Source: an uncultured Neisseria sp.
GTDB taxonomy: Bacteria; Pseudomonadota; Gammaproteobacteria; Burkholderiales; Neisseriaceae
Direction: 5' to 3'
Length of the DNA: 16,697 nucleotides
NCBI GenBank assembly: GCA_947097615.1
Contig: CAMURX010000015.1
Span: 1 to 16,697, forward strand
The position numbers and the translations under genes were made by a program. Shown here one piece after another: positions 1-5,793 of this stretch (the stretch's first letter is position 1; every line of letters starts with the position of its first letter). Under the pieces are notes generated by a model, which was not told where the DNA came from, made no database searches, and saw only the letters and a list, made by a program, of their open reading frames with translations.

Positions 1-2
1 TC

Positions 3-143
3 AGCCGCGCCCTGCTGTACACCGCCGTCACCCGCGCGCGCGAACGTTTTGTATACGCAGGTAGCCGCGAATCCTTCGCCGCCGCCTGCGCCAACACCGA
101 AACCCGCCGCACCGCCCTGCGCGAATTCTTGGCGGCAGGGTAG
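3..143 (+). CDS. recD: RecD-like helicase, C-terminal end (partial)
   Basis: This is the last 46 codons of a gene that begins before the window. The reading frame opens with SRALLYTAVTRARERFVYAG, which matches helicase motif VI (YTAVTRAR) of superfamily 1 helicases, in the form typical of RecD, the alpha subunit of exodeoxyribonuclease V (RecBCD). RecD is the 5'-3' motor of the double-strand break repair nuclease. After motif VI there are only about 30 more residues, ending in ALREFLAAG before TAG, which fits the short tail of RecD. UvrD/Rep-type helicases usually have a longer C-terminus and a different motif VI context. Because only the tail is visible, another RecD2-type or UvrD-like helicase cannot be excluded. 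A lone DUS follows 27 bases after the stop. Confidence 0.7.
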   Translation, partial: SRALLYTAVTRARERFVYAGSRESFAAACANTETRRTALREFLAAG

Positions 144-192
144 GGCGGCAGACTGTTTTTCTGTATTAAAGGCCGTCTGAAAAGCCTTTTGC

Positions 193-243
193 CGTTGAAG
201 CTGCGCTTTCAGAAACGTCATTCCCGTGTAGGCAGGAACGGCC
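193..243 (-). repeat. dRS3-like intergenic repeat, copy A
   Basis: Read on the minus strand this roughly 50-base stretch nearly matches a segment at 2474-2524: both have GGCCG, a small hairpin of the TTCCCG-N6-CGGGAA type, then GGAATGAYGTTTCTGAAA and GCAGCTTCAACG. The hairpin core resembles the neisserial dRS3 repeat (ATTCCC-N8-GGGAAT). This copy is the most decayed at the core (GGCAGGAAC). Confidence 0.65.
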
Positions 244-271
244 TTCGTCCACCCCAAACTAGGAAAATTCC

Positions 272-470
272 ATGAACGAAGAATACAGATACGCCGACCG
301 TTTCAACACCGTCCACCTTTGGTTGGGCACGTTTGCCGGCACACAGGAAGAGTACGAACGCTATTTCGGGCAGGACGACCTGAACGAAGGCGAAATCTGC
401 CCTTTCTGCCGCGACATCGGCCTGAATGCCGAATTATGACGAAGACTATAACAGCCTGCATCAAGGATAA
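272..470 (+). pseudogene. 5' fragment of an Imm22-type immunity gene, frameshifted
   Basis: The open frame from ATG 272 gives MNEEYRYADRFNTVHLWLGT and continues through EEYERYFGQDD and EICPFCRDIGLNAE, then stops at TGA 437-439. This pattern (VHLWLGTF, acidic stretch, CxFCxDIG) is that of the Imm22 family, immunity proteins of polymorphic toxin systems. A net +1 shift at about 434 opens a frame reading YDEDYNSLHQG up to TAA 468-470, which is what an Imm22 protein should show next. The missing C-terminal part lies about 1 kb downstream at 1508-1726. The gene is therefore doubly broken, by a frameshift and by an insertion. No toxin gene is visible in the window. The family assignment rests on recalled sequence pattern. 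A 55-residue truncated product could still be made but is unlikely to function. Confidence 0.65.
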
Positions 471-486
471 CGGCTGCGGCGGGCAT

Positions 487-535
487 AAAAAGGCCGTCTG
501 AAAACGGGAAAACCAGTTTTCAGACGGCCTTTTTT
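487..535. terminator. DUS palindrome terminator
   Basis: Two DUS copies face each other in a perfect 19-bp stem (487-505 with 516-534) and a 10-base loop. A-runs and T-runs on both flanks let it act on either strand. It would end transcription of the broken Imm22 gene on the plus strand and of the minus-strand lipoprotein gene, whose stop is 57 bases away. Confidence 0.75.
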
Positions 536-591
536 GGGGTATCAAATTTAAGAATCCGGCTTGTGGCTGCTAAATAAATTGACAAACTGTA

Positions 592-987
592 CTAATTATT
601 AAAATTAATAGTTAAGTAAGGCTTTGGCGAGTTAAAAAGGCTAGATTGAGAAAGACAATCCTCTTTGCTACAGGAGAAAAAAGAAATAGAAATACGAATA
701 TTTTTATTTTTTTCTATTAGATTTAATGATTCTTTGATAAAAAAGTCAGTACTGGTCATACATGACGAATATATATTTAAGGCAATTCCAGATTTCAAAG
801 GCTCAATTAACATATGCTCATTTTGACAAGTTTTATTTTCTTTCCTATATAATTCATGATGTTTAATTATATCCAATCCATCAGAGTAAAAAGTCCTATC
901 TTCACAGCCATTTAACAGGAGAAAACAGGATAAACAAAAAAGTATATTTAAAATATTAAATAGAATATTTTTGTATCTGAAAATCAT
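592..987 (-). CDS. Small AT-rich putative lipoprotein, unknown function
   Basis: This 131-residue protein starts with a basic N-terminus (MIFRYKN) and a hydrophobic stretch rich in Leu, Ile and Phe, then a lipobox Leu25-Asn26-Gly27-Cys28. Signal peptidase II cleavage would give a lipid-anchored protein starting CEDRTFYSD. The mature part is about 104 residues, hydrophilic, with five or so further cysteines (KTCQ, SSCM, FSCS, EDCL), which could form disulfides in the periplasm. I do not recognise the family. Codon use is AT-rich (many ATA, AAA, TTT, AGA), unlike neighbouring GC-rich genes, which fits recent transfer with the surrounding insert. It is opposite in strand to all near genes and ends into the DUS palindrome at 487-535. 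The Shine-Dalgarno site is weak (AAAGG). It could be an immunity or surface lipoprotein; no function is claimed. Confidence 0.7.
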   Translation of the reverse strand: MIFRYKNILFNILNILFCLSCFLLLNGCEDRTFYSDGLDIIKHHELYRKENKTCQNEHMLIEPLKSGIALNIYSSCMTSTDFFIKESLNLIEKNKNIRISISFFSCSKEDCLSQSSLFNSPKPYLTINFNN

Positions 988-1009
988 TATATTGCCTTTG
1001 TTTAAGGAG

Positions 1010-1038
1010 TTGTACTGGAGTTGTCCTGCATTTTATAC
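1010..1038 (+). promoter_or_regulatory. Possible promoter for the zinc-ribbon gene
   Basis: TTGTAC (1010-1015) and TTATAC (1033-1038) are separated by 17 bases. The leader to the ATG at 1146 would be about 100 nt. In AT-rich DNA such matches occur by chance, so support is modest. Confidence 0.3.
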
Positions 1039-1145
1039 CATTCTCGCAGGATCTTAAGCTGCAGGGACGGTGTACCGAAAGTTAAACCCAAATTCCTATT
1101 TTTCCATCTGCATATCCTCAGAAATAATTAAGAAAGGAATCTCTT

Positions 1146-1409
1146 ATGGATAAAGAAATTAAAATTTGCCCAAGATGTGAGCAAGGCTACCTTTATCATG
1201 CAAAGCCTAAATATTTCTCTGGGGAGGTCATTTTATGCGATGAATGTTATGCTATGTGGCTTGGGGATATGAAAATTTTTTACGGACAATATGGAAAAGA
1301 TTTTTATGATTATCATGAGTTTATGAAAGATAAAGGCATAGAAGAAATAAATATGTGGGAAGGAGAGCTTTTTGATCACCCATATTATGAGGATGAAAAA
1401 TTTAAATAA
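1146..1409 (+). CDS. Small zinc-ribbon protein, unknown function
   Basis: The 87-residue product has two CxxC knuckles, Cys8-Pro-Arg-Cys11 and Cys31-Asp-Glu-Cys34, about 20 residues apart, the spacing of a zinc ribbon. The order is CPRCxxGYL, a lysine-rich turn, then ILCDECYAMW, followed by an acidic, Tyr/Phe-rich tail (GKDFYDYHEFMKDKG, MWEGEL). Small proteins with the layout CPxCxxG...CxECxAxW occur as short cargo genes in toxin-immunity arrays and prophage-like islands. Whether this one is an immunity protein is inference. AGGA lies 8 bases before the ATG. Codon use is very AT-rich. It sits inside the insert that splits the Imm22 gene, on the same strand as that gene. No terminator is obvious between its stop and the DUS at 1481. 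Confidence 0.7.
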   Translation: MDKEIKICPRCEQGYLYHAKPKYFSGEVILCDECYAMWLGDMKIFYGQYGKDFYDYHEFMKDKGIEEINMWEGELFDHPYYEDEKFK

Positions 1410-1507
1410 TTGATTTTCTGTTCCCCGAATTTGGGAAATACGATGATATTTTAAACCCAAATATTATTTAAAGTAGCAATAGGCCGTCTGAATATCCGTT
1501 TTAGATA

Positions 1508-1726
1508 GGCATCATTCCCCTGTCCGCCCGCACCGTCCCGCTTGACGAGCTGCTGTCCGAAGCCGCCGTAGACGCAGACGCCCTGGACGCCGTGCGGCAG
1601 AAATGCCGCGCACTCGGCCTGTGCGAAGGCAACGCCGTCTTGTGGTATTCTGCCCCCGAGCTGAATATCGACGCCGGCAAAAGCTACAACGGCCTGCACC
1701 ACATCGGCGAATTTCCCTGCGACTGA
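1508..1726 (+). pseudogene. 3' fragment of the split Imm22-type gene
   Basis: A GC-rich open frame without a start codon reads GIIPLSARTVPLDELLSEAA, continues through ALDAVRQKCRALGLCEGNAVLWYSAPELNI and ends at TGA 1724-1726. The order, a segment starting a new helix (PLDELL), a helix, then a strand with hydrophobic AVLWYSAP, fits the C-terminal half of Imm22 proteins. Spliced to the 5' fragment at 272-466 (after correcting the shift near 434) it gives a single protein of about 127 residues, a usual Imm22 length. Immediately upstream is AT-rich insert DNA with stops in this frame (TAG at 1502-1504). The holC start follows 27 bases later, so the intact gene probably once sat directly before holC. 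An alternative is a remnant of a second paralogue. Confidence 0.6.
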
Positions 1727-1753
1727 CCTCCCTTTTCTCCAATCTGTGACACC

Positions 1754-2197
1754 ATGCCCACCGCCACCTTCTACACCCACGTTTCCGACCCCGCCGCCTT
1801 CGCCTGCCGCCTTGTCCGCCGCGCCGCGCAAAACCCCGAGCCGCTGCTGGTGTGGACGCAGGAGCTCGGCGAACTCGAAAGCCTCGATCAAGCCCTGTGG
1901 CGCGACCCGCCCGAGGGTTTTCTGCCGCACGAAATCTGGCAGACCGACGCGGCCTTTCCGCAGGGCGTTCCCGTCGTCCTCGCCTGCGGCGCGCAACTGC
2001 CGCCGCTGCCTGCGGGCACCGTCGTTCTCAACCTCAGCCAAGACTTTTGGACGCAGGCCGCGCCGCCACCCCTGCGCGTGCTGGAAATCGTCGGCAGCAG
2101 CCTGGAAGAGCTGGCCGCCGCCCGCGACCGTTTCCGCGCCTACAAACAGGCAGGCTTCACGCTTAAACACCACAATATGCAGGGAAAGGCCGTCTGA
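1754..2197 (+). CDS. holC: DNA polymerase III chi subunit
   Basis: The 147-residue protein matches HolC in length and in layout: MPTATFYTHV at the N-terminus, a central LDQALWRDPPEGFLPHEIW segment (compare E. coli LDEALWARP..SFVPHN), and the C-terminal RDRFRAYKQAGFTLKHH that closes chi proteins. Chi binds psi (HolD) in the clamp-loader complex and contacts single-stranded DNA-binding protein, linking the replisome to SSB-coated DNA. No clear Shine-Dalgarno site precedes the ATG. Its last codons (AAG GCC GTC TGA) are part of a DUS at 2187-2198, so the protein ends in Lys-Ala-Val. The next gene starts 4 bases after the stop, so the two are probably cotranscribed. The family call is firm. Confidence 0.93.
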   Translation: MPTATFYTHVSDPAAFACRLVRRAAQNPEPLLVWTQELGELESLDQALWRDPPEGFLPHEIWQTDAAFPQGVPVVLACGAQLPPLPAGTVVLNLSQDFWTQAAPPPLRVLEIVGSSLEELAAARDRFRAYKQAGFTLKHHNMQGKAV

Positions 2198-2201
2198 AAA
2201 C

Positions 2202-2459
2202 ATGGACCAGCCCGACTTCTTCGGCATCCCCAGCCCCTGTATCGGCGTCTGCCGCGCCAACAACAAAGGCTACTGTGTCGGCTGCCTGCGCAGCCGCGAA
2301 GAGCGTCACAACTGGCTAAAAATGACCGACGGCGAACGCCACCAAACCATGCGCCTGCTCGCCCTGCGCCGCAAAAAAGTCGAACAGGCCAAATGGGAAA
2401 AAAGCCGCGATTTCGGCGTGGCACCCGAACAGGAAGACCTGGATTTCGATTTCGATTGA
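2202..2459 (+). CDS. DUF1289 family protein
   Basis: This 85-residue protein carries the DUF1289 signature near the N-terminus: PCIGVCRANNKGYCVGCLRS followed by REERHNW, with four conserved cysteines (CxxxC...CxGC) likely to bind a metal or iron-sulfur centre. The rest is a basic helix (LLALRRKKVEQAKWEKS) and a very acidic tail (EQEDLDFDFD). The molecular function of the family is unknown. The start at 2202 is chosen because homology begins with SPCIGVC just after it and the stop of holC is 4 bases upstream; upstream in-frame sequence overlaps holC. It lacks a good ribosome site and may be translated by coupling to holC. Its TGA shares the final A with the next DUS (2459-2470). Confidence 0.85.
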   Translation: MDQPDFFGIPSPCIGVCRANNKGYCVGCLRSREERHNWLKMTDGERHQTMRLLALRRKKVEQAKWEKSRDFGVAPEQEDLDFDFD

Positions 2460-2473
2460 GGCCGTCTGAAAAA

Positions 2474-2524
2474 GGCCGCTCCCGCCTACGCGGGAATGAT
2501 GTTTCTGAAAACGCAGCTTCAACG
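2474..2524 (+). repeat. dRS3-like intergenic repeat, copy B
   Basis: This copy has GGCCG, the hairpin CTCCCGCCTACGCGGGAA, ATGATGTTTCTGAAA and ACGCAGCTTCAACG. It matches copy A (193-243, opposite strand) over about 50 bases with few differences and copy C (2933-2970) over about 38. It directly follows a DUS and lies in the leader of the lipoprotein gene at 2558. Confidence 0.7.
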
Positions 2525-2557
2525 AAAACGAAGCCAAAACCGTGAAAGGAGCAAAAC

Positions 2558-2923
2558 ATGAAAACCGTCCGCACCGCGATTCTGCTGCTGCCGCTCTTGG
2601 CCTGCGCCTGCGTGTACAGCGAAACCCCCTACGGCCGCTACGCCGCCATCGACCTGCCCGTCGAAAACCGCACCGTTATCAACAAAACCGTCACCGTCAA
2701 CGCCCCGCCGGGCACCACCGTTATCTACGGCGATACCACGCCCGCCTCGGCCTACTACGGCCAAGACTGCTACTACGACCGTTACAACCGCCGCCGCTGC
2801 TACCCGCGCAACCCGCCGCCCGAGCGCGACGTCTACCGCATCCAAGGGCAGGGCGGCAGCATCAGCCAAAGCTACCAAGGCAGCGGCTATTCCGTCGGCG
2901 GCTACATCCGCCACGTGCGCTGA
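2558..2923 (+). CDS. Small tyrosine-rich putative lipoprotein
   Basis: The 121-residue product has a short signal sequence (MKTVRTAILLLPLLACACVY) with a lipobox-like LLAC at Cys16; Cys18 is an alternative lipidation site. The mature protein has TVINKTVTVNAPPGTTVIYG, a Tyr/Arg/Pro-rich middle (CYYDRYNRRRCYPRNPPPER) with two cysteines that might form a disulfide, and a Gly/Ser/Tyr-rich tail ending GGYIRHVR. I do not recognise the family; the composition fits a small envelope lipoprotein. AAAGGAG lies 7 bases before the ATG, a strong ribosome site that fixes the start. GC-rich codon use matches the chromosome. It is flanked on both sides by copies of the dRS3-like repeat (2474-2524 and 2933-2970) and has no near partner gene. 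Confidence 0.8.
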   Translation: MKTVRTAILLLPLLACACVYSETPYGRYAAIDLPVENRTVINKTVTVNAPPGTTVIYGDTTPASAYYGQDCYYDRYNRRRCYPRNPPPERDVYRIQGQGGSISQSYQGSGYSVGGYIRHVR

Positions 2924-2932
2924 CGCGCCCGA

Positions 2933-2970
2933 GGCCGTTCCCGCCTACACGGGAATGACGTTTCTGAAAG
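2933..2970 (+). repeat. dRS3-like intergenic repeat, copy C
   Basis: Starts GGCCG, then a hairpin TTCCCG-CCTACA-CGGGAA with perfect 6-bp arms, then TGACGTTTCTGAAA. It loses similarity to copies A and B after that. A decayed DUS (GGCCGTTTGAA, one change) follows at about 2977. Confidence 0.7.
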
Positions 2971-3058
2971 TGTGGCGGCCGTTTGAAAAAGACGCGGAAT
3001 TTTGCCTTTTCACGTCATTGTCTTATCGTTTGCGTGCGGCAAAACTGTCTGCGCCGCG

Positions 3059-3087
3059 TTGACATCGCGCCGCCGCCTGCGTATAGT
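3059..3087 (+). promoter_or_regulatory. Promoter of tRNA-Ser
   Basis: TTGACA (3059-3064, consensus) and TATAGT (3082-3087) are 17 bases apart. A GC-rich discriminator (GCGCGC) follows, the form usual for stable-RNA promoters under stringent control. The tRNA begins about 9 bases past the expected start of transcription. Confidence 0.85.
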
Positions 3088-3102
3088 GCGCGCTTTCTGC
3101 AC

Positions 3103-3195
3103 GGAGTAATGGCTGAGAGGCTGAAGGCACTTCCCTGCTAAGGAAGCATGTGGGGTCAACCTGCATCGAGGGTTCGAATCCCTCTTACTCCGCCA
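3103..3195 (+). tRNA. tRNA-Ser (anticodon GCT)
   Basis: The acceptor arms GGAGTAA (3103-3109) and TTACTCC (3185-3191) pair fully, followed by discriminator G and encoded CCA (3193-3195). The anticodon stem is CTTCC/GGAAG around CTGCTAA, giving anticodon GCT, which reads serine codons AGC and AGT. A T-arm with GGTTCGAATCC and a long variable arm confirm a class II serine tRNA. It is transcribed alone, from the promoter at 3059-3087 to the terminator at 3204-3238. Confidence 0.96.
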
Positions 3196-3203
3196 AGCAA
3201 TCC

Positions 3204-3238
3204 GCGAAGCCCCTGATTCTTTCAGGGGCTTCGCTTTT
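3204..3238 (+). terminator. Intrinsic terminator after tRNA-Ser
   Basis: A perfect 13-bp stem (3204-3216 with 3222-3234), 5-base loop and TTTT. It is not made of DUS copies, unlike most terminators here. Confidence 0.9.
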
Positions 3239-3268
3239 ACCGTTTGTGCAAACGAATAAAAGAACACC

Positions 3269-4330
3269 ATGTCACCCTTCCGCATCCTCTTTTCCCTTCT
3301 CGCCGCCTGCCTGCTTTTGGCCGCCTGCAACCGCAGCGAAACGCCCGCGCCGTCCACCGTGACTCTGCGCGGCGAAACCATGGGCACAACCTACACCGTC
3401 AAATACGTTTCAGACGGCCTCAAGCAAACCCCCGCGCCGCAGGAAGTGCAAAAACAGCTCGACGGCCTGCTGGAAGAAGTGAACCGGCAGATGTCCACCT
3501 ACCGCGAAGATTCCGAAATCAGCCGCTTCAACCGCATGCGCGACACCGGCCGCCCCATGCCCGTGTCCGCCGATTTCGGTTTTGTCACCGCCGAAGCCGT
3601 GCGCCTGAACGGGCTGACCGGCGGCGCGCTGGACGTCACCGTCGGGCCGCTGGTCAACCTGTGGGGCTTCGGGCCCGACAAAAGCGTCAGCCGCGAGCCG
3701 TCGCCCGAACAGATTGCCGCCGCCTCGCGCGTCACCGGCATAGACAAAATCGCCCTCGGCGGCACGAGTGATGCCCCCACGCTGGCCAAAGCGCAGCCCG
3801 AAGTCTATTTGGATCTGTCGTCCATCGCCAAAGGCTACGGCGTCGACAAACTCGCCCTGCATCTCGAAAGCCTCGGCATCGGTAACTATCTGGTGGAAAT
3901 CGGCGGCGAGCTGCGCGGCAAAGGCAAAAACGCGCAGGGCGAAAGCTGGCGCATCGGCATCGAGCAGCCGCAGATTGTCCAAGGCGGCGGCGCGCAGATT
4001 ATCGTCCCGCTCGACAACCGTGCCATCGCCACCTCCGGCGACTACCGCAACTTCCACACCGACGCGCACGGACGCCGCCTGTCGCACATCATCGACCCGC
4101 AGCGGCACGAACCCATCAGCCACAATCTCGCCTCCGTCAGCGTGATTGCCGACACGGCCGCCACCGCCGACGGCCTCTCCACCGCCCTGTTCGTCCTCGG
4201 CGAAGAGCGCGGCCTCGAACTTGCCGAAAAACAGGGTTTGGCAGTATTCTTCATCGTCCGCGAAGGCGGCGGCTACCGCACGCAGACCAGCTCCGCCCTC
4301 AAAAAAATGCTCGCGCAGGAACAACCATGA
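3269..4330 (+). CDS. apbE: FAD:protein FMN transferase (lipoprotein)
   Basis: The 353-residue protein is a full-length ApbE. It has a signal peptide with lipobox Leu17-Ala-Ala-Cys20, so it is anchored in the periplasmic face of the membrane. Family motifs in order: GETMGTTYTVKY (35-46), MSTYREDSEISRFN, GALDVTVGPLVNLWGFG, DLSSIAKGYGVDKLA, VEIGGELRGKG, AIATSGDYRNF, HIIDPQ, and the metal-site ADTAATADGLSTALFVLG. ApbE uses FAD and Mg2+ to attach FMN to a threonine of target proteins; in Neisseria the expected targets are NqrB and NqrC of the Na+-pumping NADH:quinone reductase. The stop overlaps the start of nqrM by 4 bases (ATGA), so the pair is translationally coupled. No strong Shine-Dalgarno site precedes ATG 3269, but the signal peptide fixes the start. 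A reverse DUS lies inside (3409-3420), encoding VSDGL. Confidence 0.95.
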   Translation: MSPFRILFSLLAACLLLAACNRSETPAPSTVTLRGETMGTTYTVKYVSDGLKQTPAPQEVQKQLDGLLEEVNRQMSTYREDSEISRFNRMRDTGRPMPVSADFGFVTAEAVRLNGLTGGALDVTVGPLVNLWGFGPDKSVSREPSPEQIAAASRVTGIDKIALGGTSDAPTLAKAQPEVYLDLSSIAKGYGVDKLALHLESLGIGNYLVEIGGELRGKGKNAQGESWRIGIEQPQIVQGGGAQIIVPLDNRAIATSGDYRNFHTDAHGRRLSHIIDPQRHEPISHNLASVSVIADTAATADGLSTALFVLGEERGLELAEKQGLAVFFIVREGGGYRTQTSSALKKMLAQEQP

Positions 4331-4545
4331 ACACCATCCTCCTCACCTTCGGCCTGTTTTTAATCGTTATCCTCGCCATGTCCGTCGGCTATATTTTTTC
4401 CAAACGCAGCATCAAAGGCAGCTGCGGCGGCATCAGCGCGCTGGGCATGAAAAAAATGTGCGACTGTGACACCCCGTGCGACACCTTGCAGAAAAAACTG
4501 GACGAAGCGCAGGCGCAGGGCGGCGGCATCCGCGTCGACTCCTGA
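4327..4545 (+). CDS. nqrM: Na+-NQR maturation protein NqrM (DUF539)
   Basis: This 72-residue protein has one N-terminal membrane helix (about residues 3-24, LLTFGLFLIVILAMSVGYIF) followed by the DUF539 signature IKGSCGGISALGMKK and a cysteine cluster Cys33, Cys45, Cys47 and Cys51. NqrM is needed to build the iron centre of Na+-NQR in Vibrio and related bacteria, and Cys33 is the residue reported as key. The gene overlaps apbE by 4 bases, so two maturation factors for the same respiratory pump are coupled in one unit. The nqrA-F genes themselves are not in the window. The Cys-rich tail then runs DTLQKKLDEAQAQGGG, likely flexible. Length and motif order match the family. Confidence 0.93.
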   Translation: MNTILLTFGLFLIVILAMSVGYIFSKRSIKGSCGGISALGMKKMCDCDTPCDTLQKKLDEAQAQGGGIRVDS

Positions 4546-4563
4546 ACAGTCCGCCCGAAACAG

Positions 4564-4600
4564 CCCGTCCCCGCTTTGGCGGGGATGATATTTTTACAAA
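4564..4600 (+). terminator. Hairpin related to the dRS3-like repeat
   Basis: CCCCGC-TTTG-GCGGGG (4569-4584) followed by ATGATATTTTTACAAA. The stem and T-run could end the apbE-nqrM transcript. The order hairpin, ATGAT, TTT, CAAA parallels the dRS3-like copies at 2474 and 2933, so it may be a diverged member. Confidence 0.5.
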
Positions 4601-4624
4601 CGGCCACACAGAAAACCGCCCGCC

Positions 4625-5680
4625 ATGCACACAGCAGAACACACACAGCCCGCCCCCGATTCCGCATACCAAGGCACGCGCCGCCTGTCCGTTGCCCCCA
4701 TGCTCGACTGGACCGACCGCCACTACCGCTACATGGCGCGGCAGATCAGCCGCCACACCTGGCTTTACACCGAAATGATCAACGCCGGCGCGGTGGTGTA
4801 CGGCGATCCCGAACGCTTTTTGCTGAAAGACGACTGCGAAAATCCCGTCGTCCTGCAACTGGGCGGCAGCGAGCCCGCCGCCCTGGCGCAGGCAGCAGCA
4901 AAGGCGGCGGCCTACGGCTACGACGAAATCAACCTCAACTGCGGCTGCCCCAGCCCGCGCGTGCAGAAAGGCGCGTTCGGCGCCTGCCTGATGAACGAGG
5001 TTGCGCTGGTGGCCGACTGCCTCAACGCCATGCAGGATGCCGCACCCGACTGCGCCGTGACCGTCAAACACCGCATCGGCGTCGAGCGGCAGACCGAATA
5101 CCAAACCGTTGCCGATTTCGTCGGCACGCTGGCGGAAAAAACCGCCTGCAAAACCTTTGTCGTCCACGCCCGCAACGCCTGGCTTAACGGCCTCTCGCCC
5201 AAGGAAAACCGCGAAGTGCCGCCCTTGAAATACGAATATGTCTACCGCCTCAAACGCGAGTTTCCCGTGCTGGAAATCATCATCAACGGCGGTATCAAAA
5301 CCAATGAAGAAATCGCCGCCCACCTGCAACACGTCGACGGCGTGATGGTCGGGCGCGAGTGCTACCACAACCCGATGATTATGCGCGACTGGGATAGGCT
5401 GTTTTACGGCGATGCCCGCGCAGCCGTCACCCACGCCGAATTGGCAGGCCGTCTGAAAGACTACGCCGCCGCCCAGCTTGCCGCCGGACGCGGCAGCATC
5501 CTGCGCCACATGGCGCGCCACTACCTCGGCCTGATGCACGGCCTCAACGGCGCGCGCCGGTGGCGGCGCATGCTCTCCGACGCCGCCCTGCTCAAAGACA
5601 ACGACCCCGGTTTGATTCTGCGGGCGTGGGCGGAAGTGGAAAAAGCCGACGCTTTGCCGGTAAACCCGCAGGCCGTCTGA
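4625..5680 (+). CDS. dusA: tRNA-dihydrouridine synthase A
   Basis: The 351-residue protein is full length for DusA, an FMN enzyme that reduces uridines in the D-loop of tRNA (U20/U20a in E. coli) with NADPH. Motifs seen: APMLDWTDRHYR (24-35, FMN barrel start), YTEMINAGAVVYGD, NLNCGCPSPRVQKGAFGACL with the expected catalytic Cys121, VKHRIGVE, FVVHARNAWLNGLSPKENRE (a DusA-specific signature), IIINGGIKT and DGVMVGRECYHNP. The N-terminal 18 residues before RRLSVAPML are not conserved and the true start could be slightly later, but no better ATG is close. The last codons GCC GTC TGA come from a DUS (5670-5681), and another DUS lies within the gene (5446-5457, encoding GRLK). The gene stands alone between nqrM and a nitroreductase gene. 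Confidence 0.95.
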   Translation: MHTAEHTQPAPDSAYQGTRRLSVAPMLDWTDRHYRYMARQISRHTWLYTEMINAGAVVYGDPERFLLKDDCENPVVLQLGGSEPAALAQAAAKAAAYGYDEINLNCGCPSPRVQKGAFGACLMNEVALVADCLNAMQDAAPDCAVTVKHRIGVERQTEYQTVADFVGTLAEKTACKTFVVHARNAWLNGLSPKENREVPPLKYEYVYRLKREFPVLEIIINGGIKTNEEIAAHLQHVDGVMVGRECYHNPMIMRDWDRLFYGDARAAVTHAELAGRLKDYAAAQLAAGRGSILRHMARHYLGLMHGLNGARRWRRMLSDAALLKDNDPGLILRAWAEVEKADALPVNPQAV

Positions 5681-5793
5681 AACGGCAAACCTGCCGCGCG
5701 CATTCCTCCCGCTTGTGGCACAATCCGCCTCCCTTCTTCTCACCGCAGGCCGCGCGAAACTTTCAGACGGCCGCCAACCCGAAAGGAAACCCG

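Larger units (their letters stand above)
467..1507. mobile_element. AT-rich insert splitting the Imm22 gene
   Basis: This block of about 1.04 kb lies between codon fragment CAT CAA GG (459-466) and GGC ATC ATT CCC (1508-1516). Removing it restores a continuous reading frame (HQG-IIPLSARTVPLDELL). It is visibly AT-rich from about 540 to 1480, unlike the GC-rich genes on each side, and carries two small genes on opposite strands. A DUS lies just inside each end (491-502 and 1481-1492, same orientation; the left one is part of a palindrome). No transposase, terminal inverted repeats or clear target duplication are seen; only GG could be shared at the joint. Natural transformation and illegitimate recombination seem likelier than transposition. 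The exact ends are uncertain by a few bases. Confidence 0.6.

Noticed and set aside
319..501. 60-codon plus-strand open frame over the Imm22 5' fragment
   Set aside because: Wrong frame relative to the family pattern and no ribosome site; its end is simply the DUS.
467..1507. Insertion sequence or Correia element in the broken gene
   Set aside because: No transposase frame, no matching terminal inverted repeats, no TA-duplicated Correia ends; only DUS copies lie near the edges.
1451..2266. Minus-strand open frame covering the Imm22 3' fragment and holC
   Set aside because: Low-complexity product; holC on the plus strand explains the coding signal.
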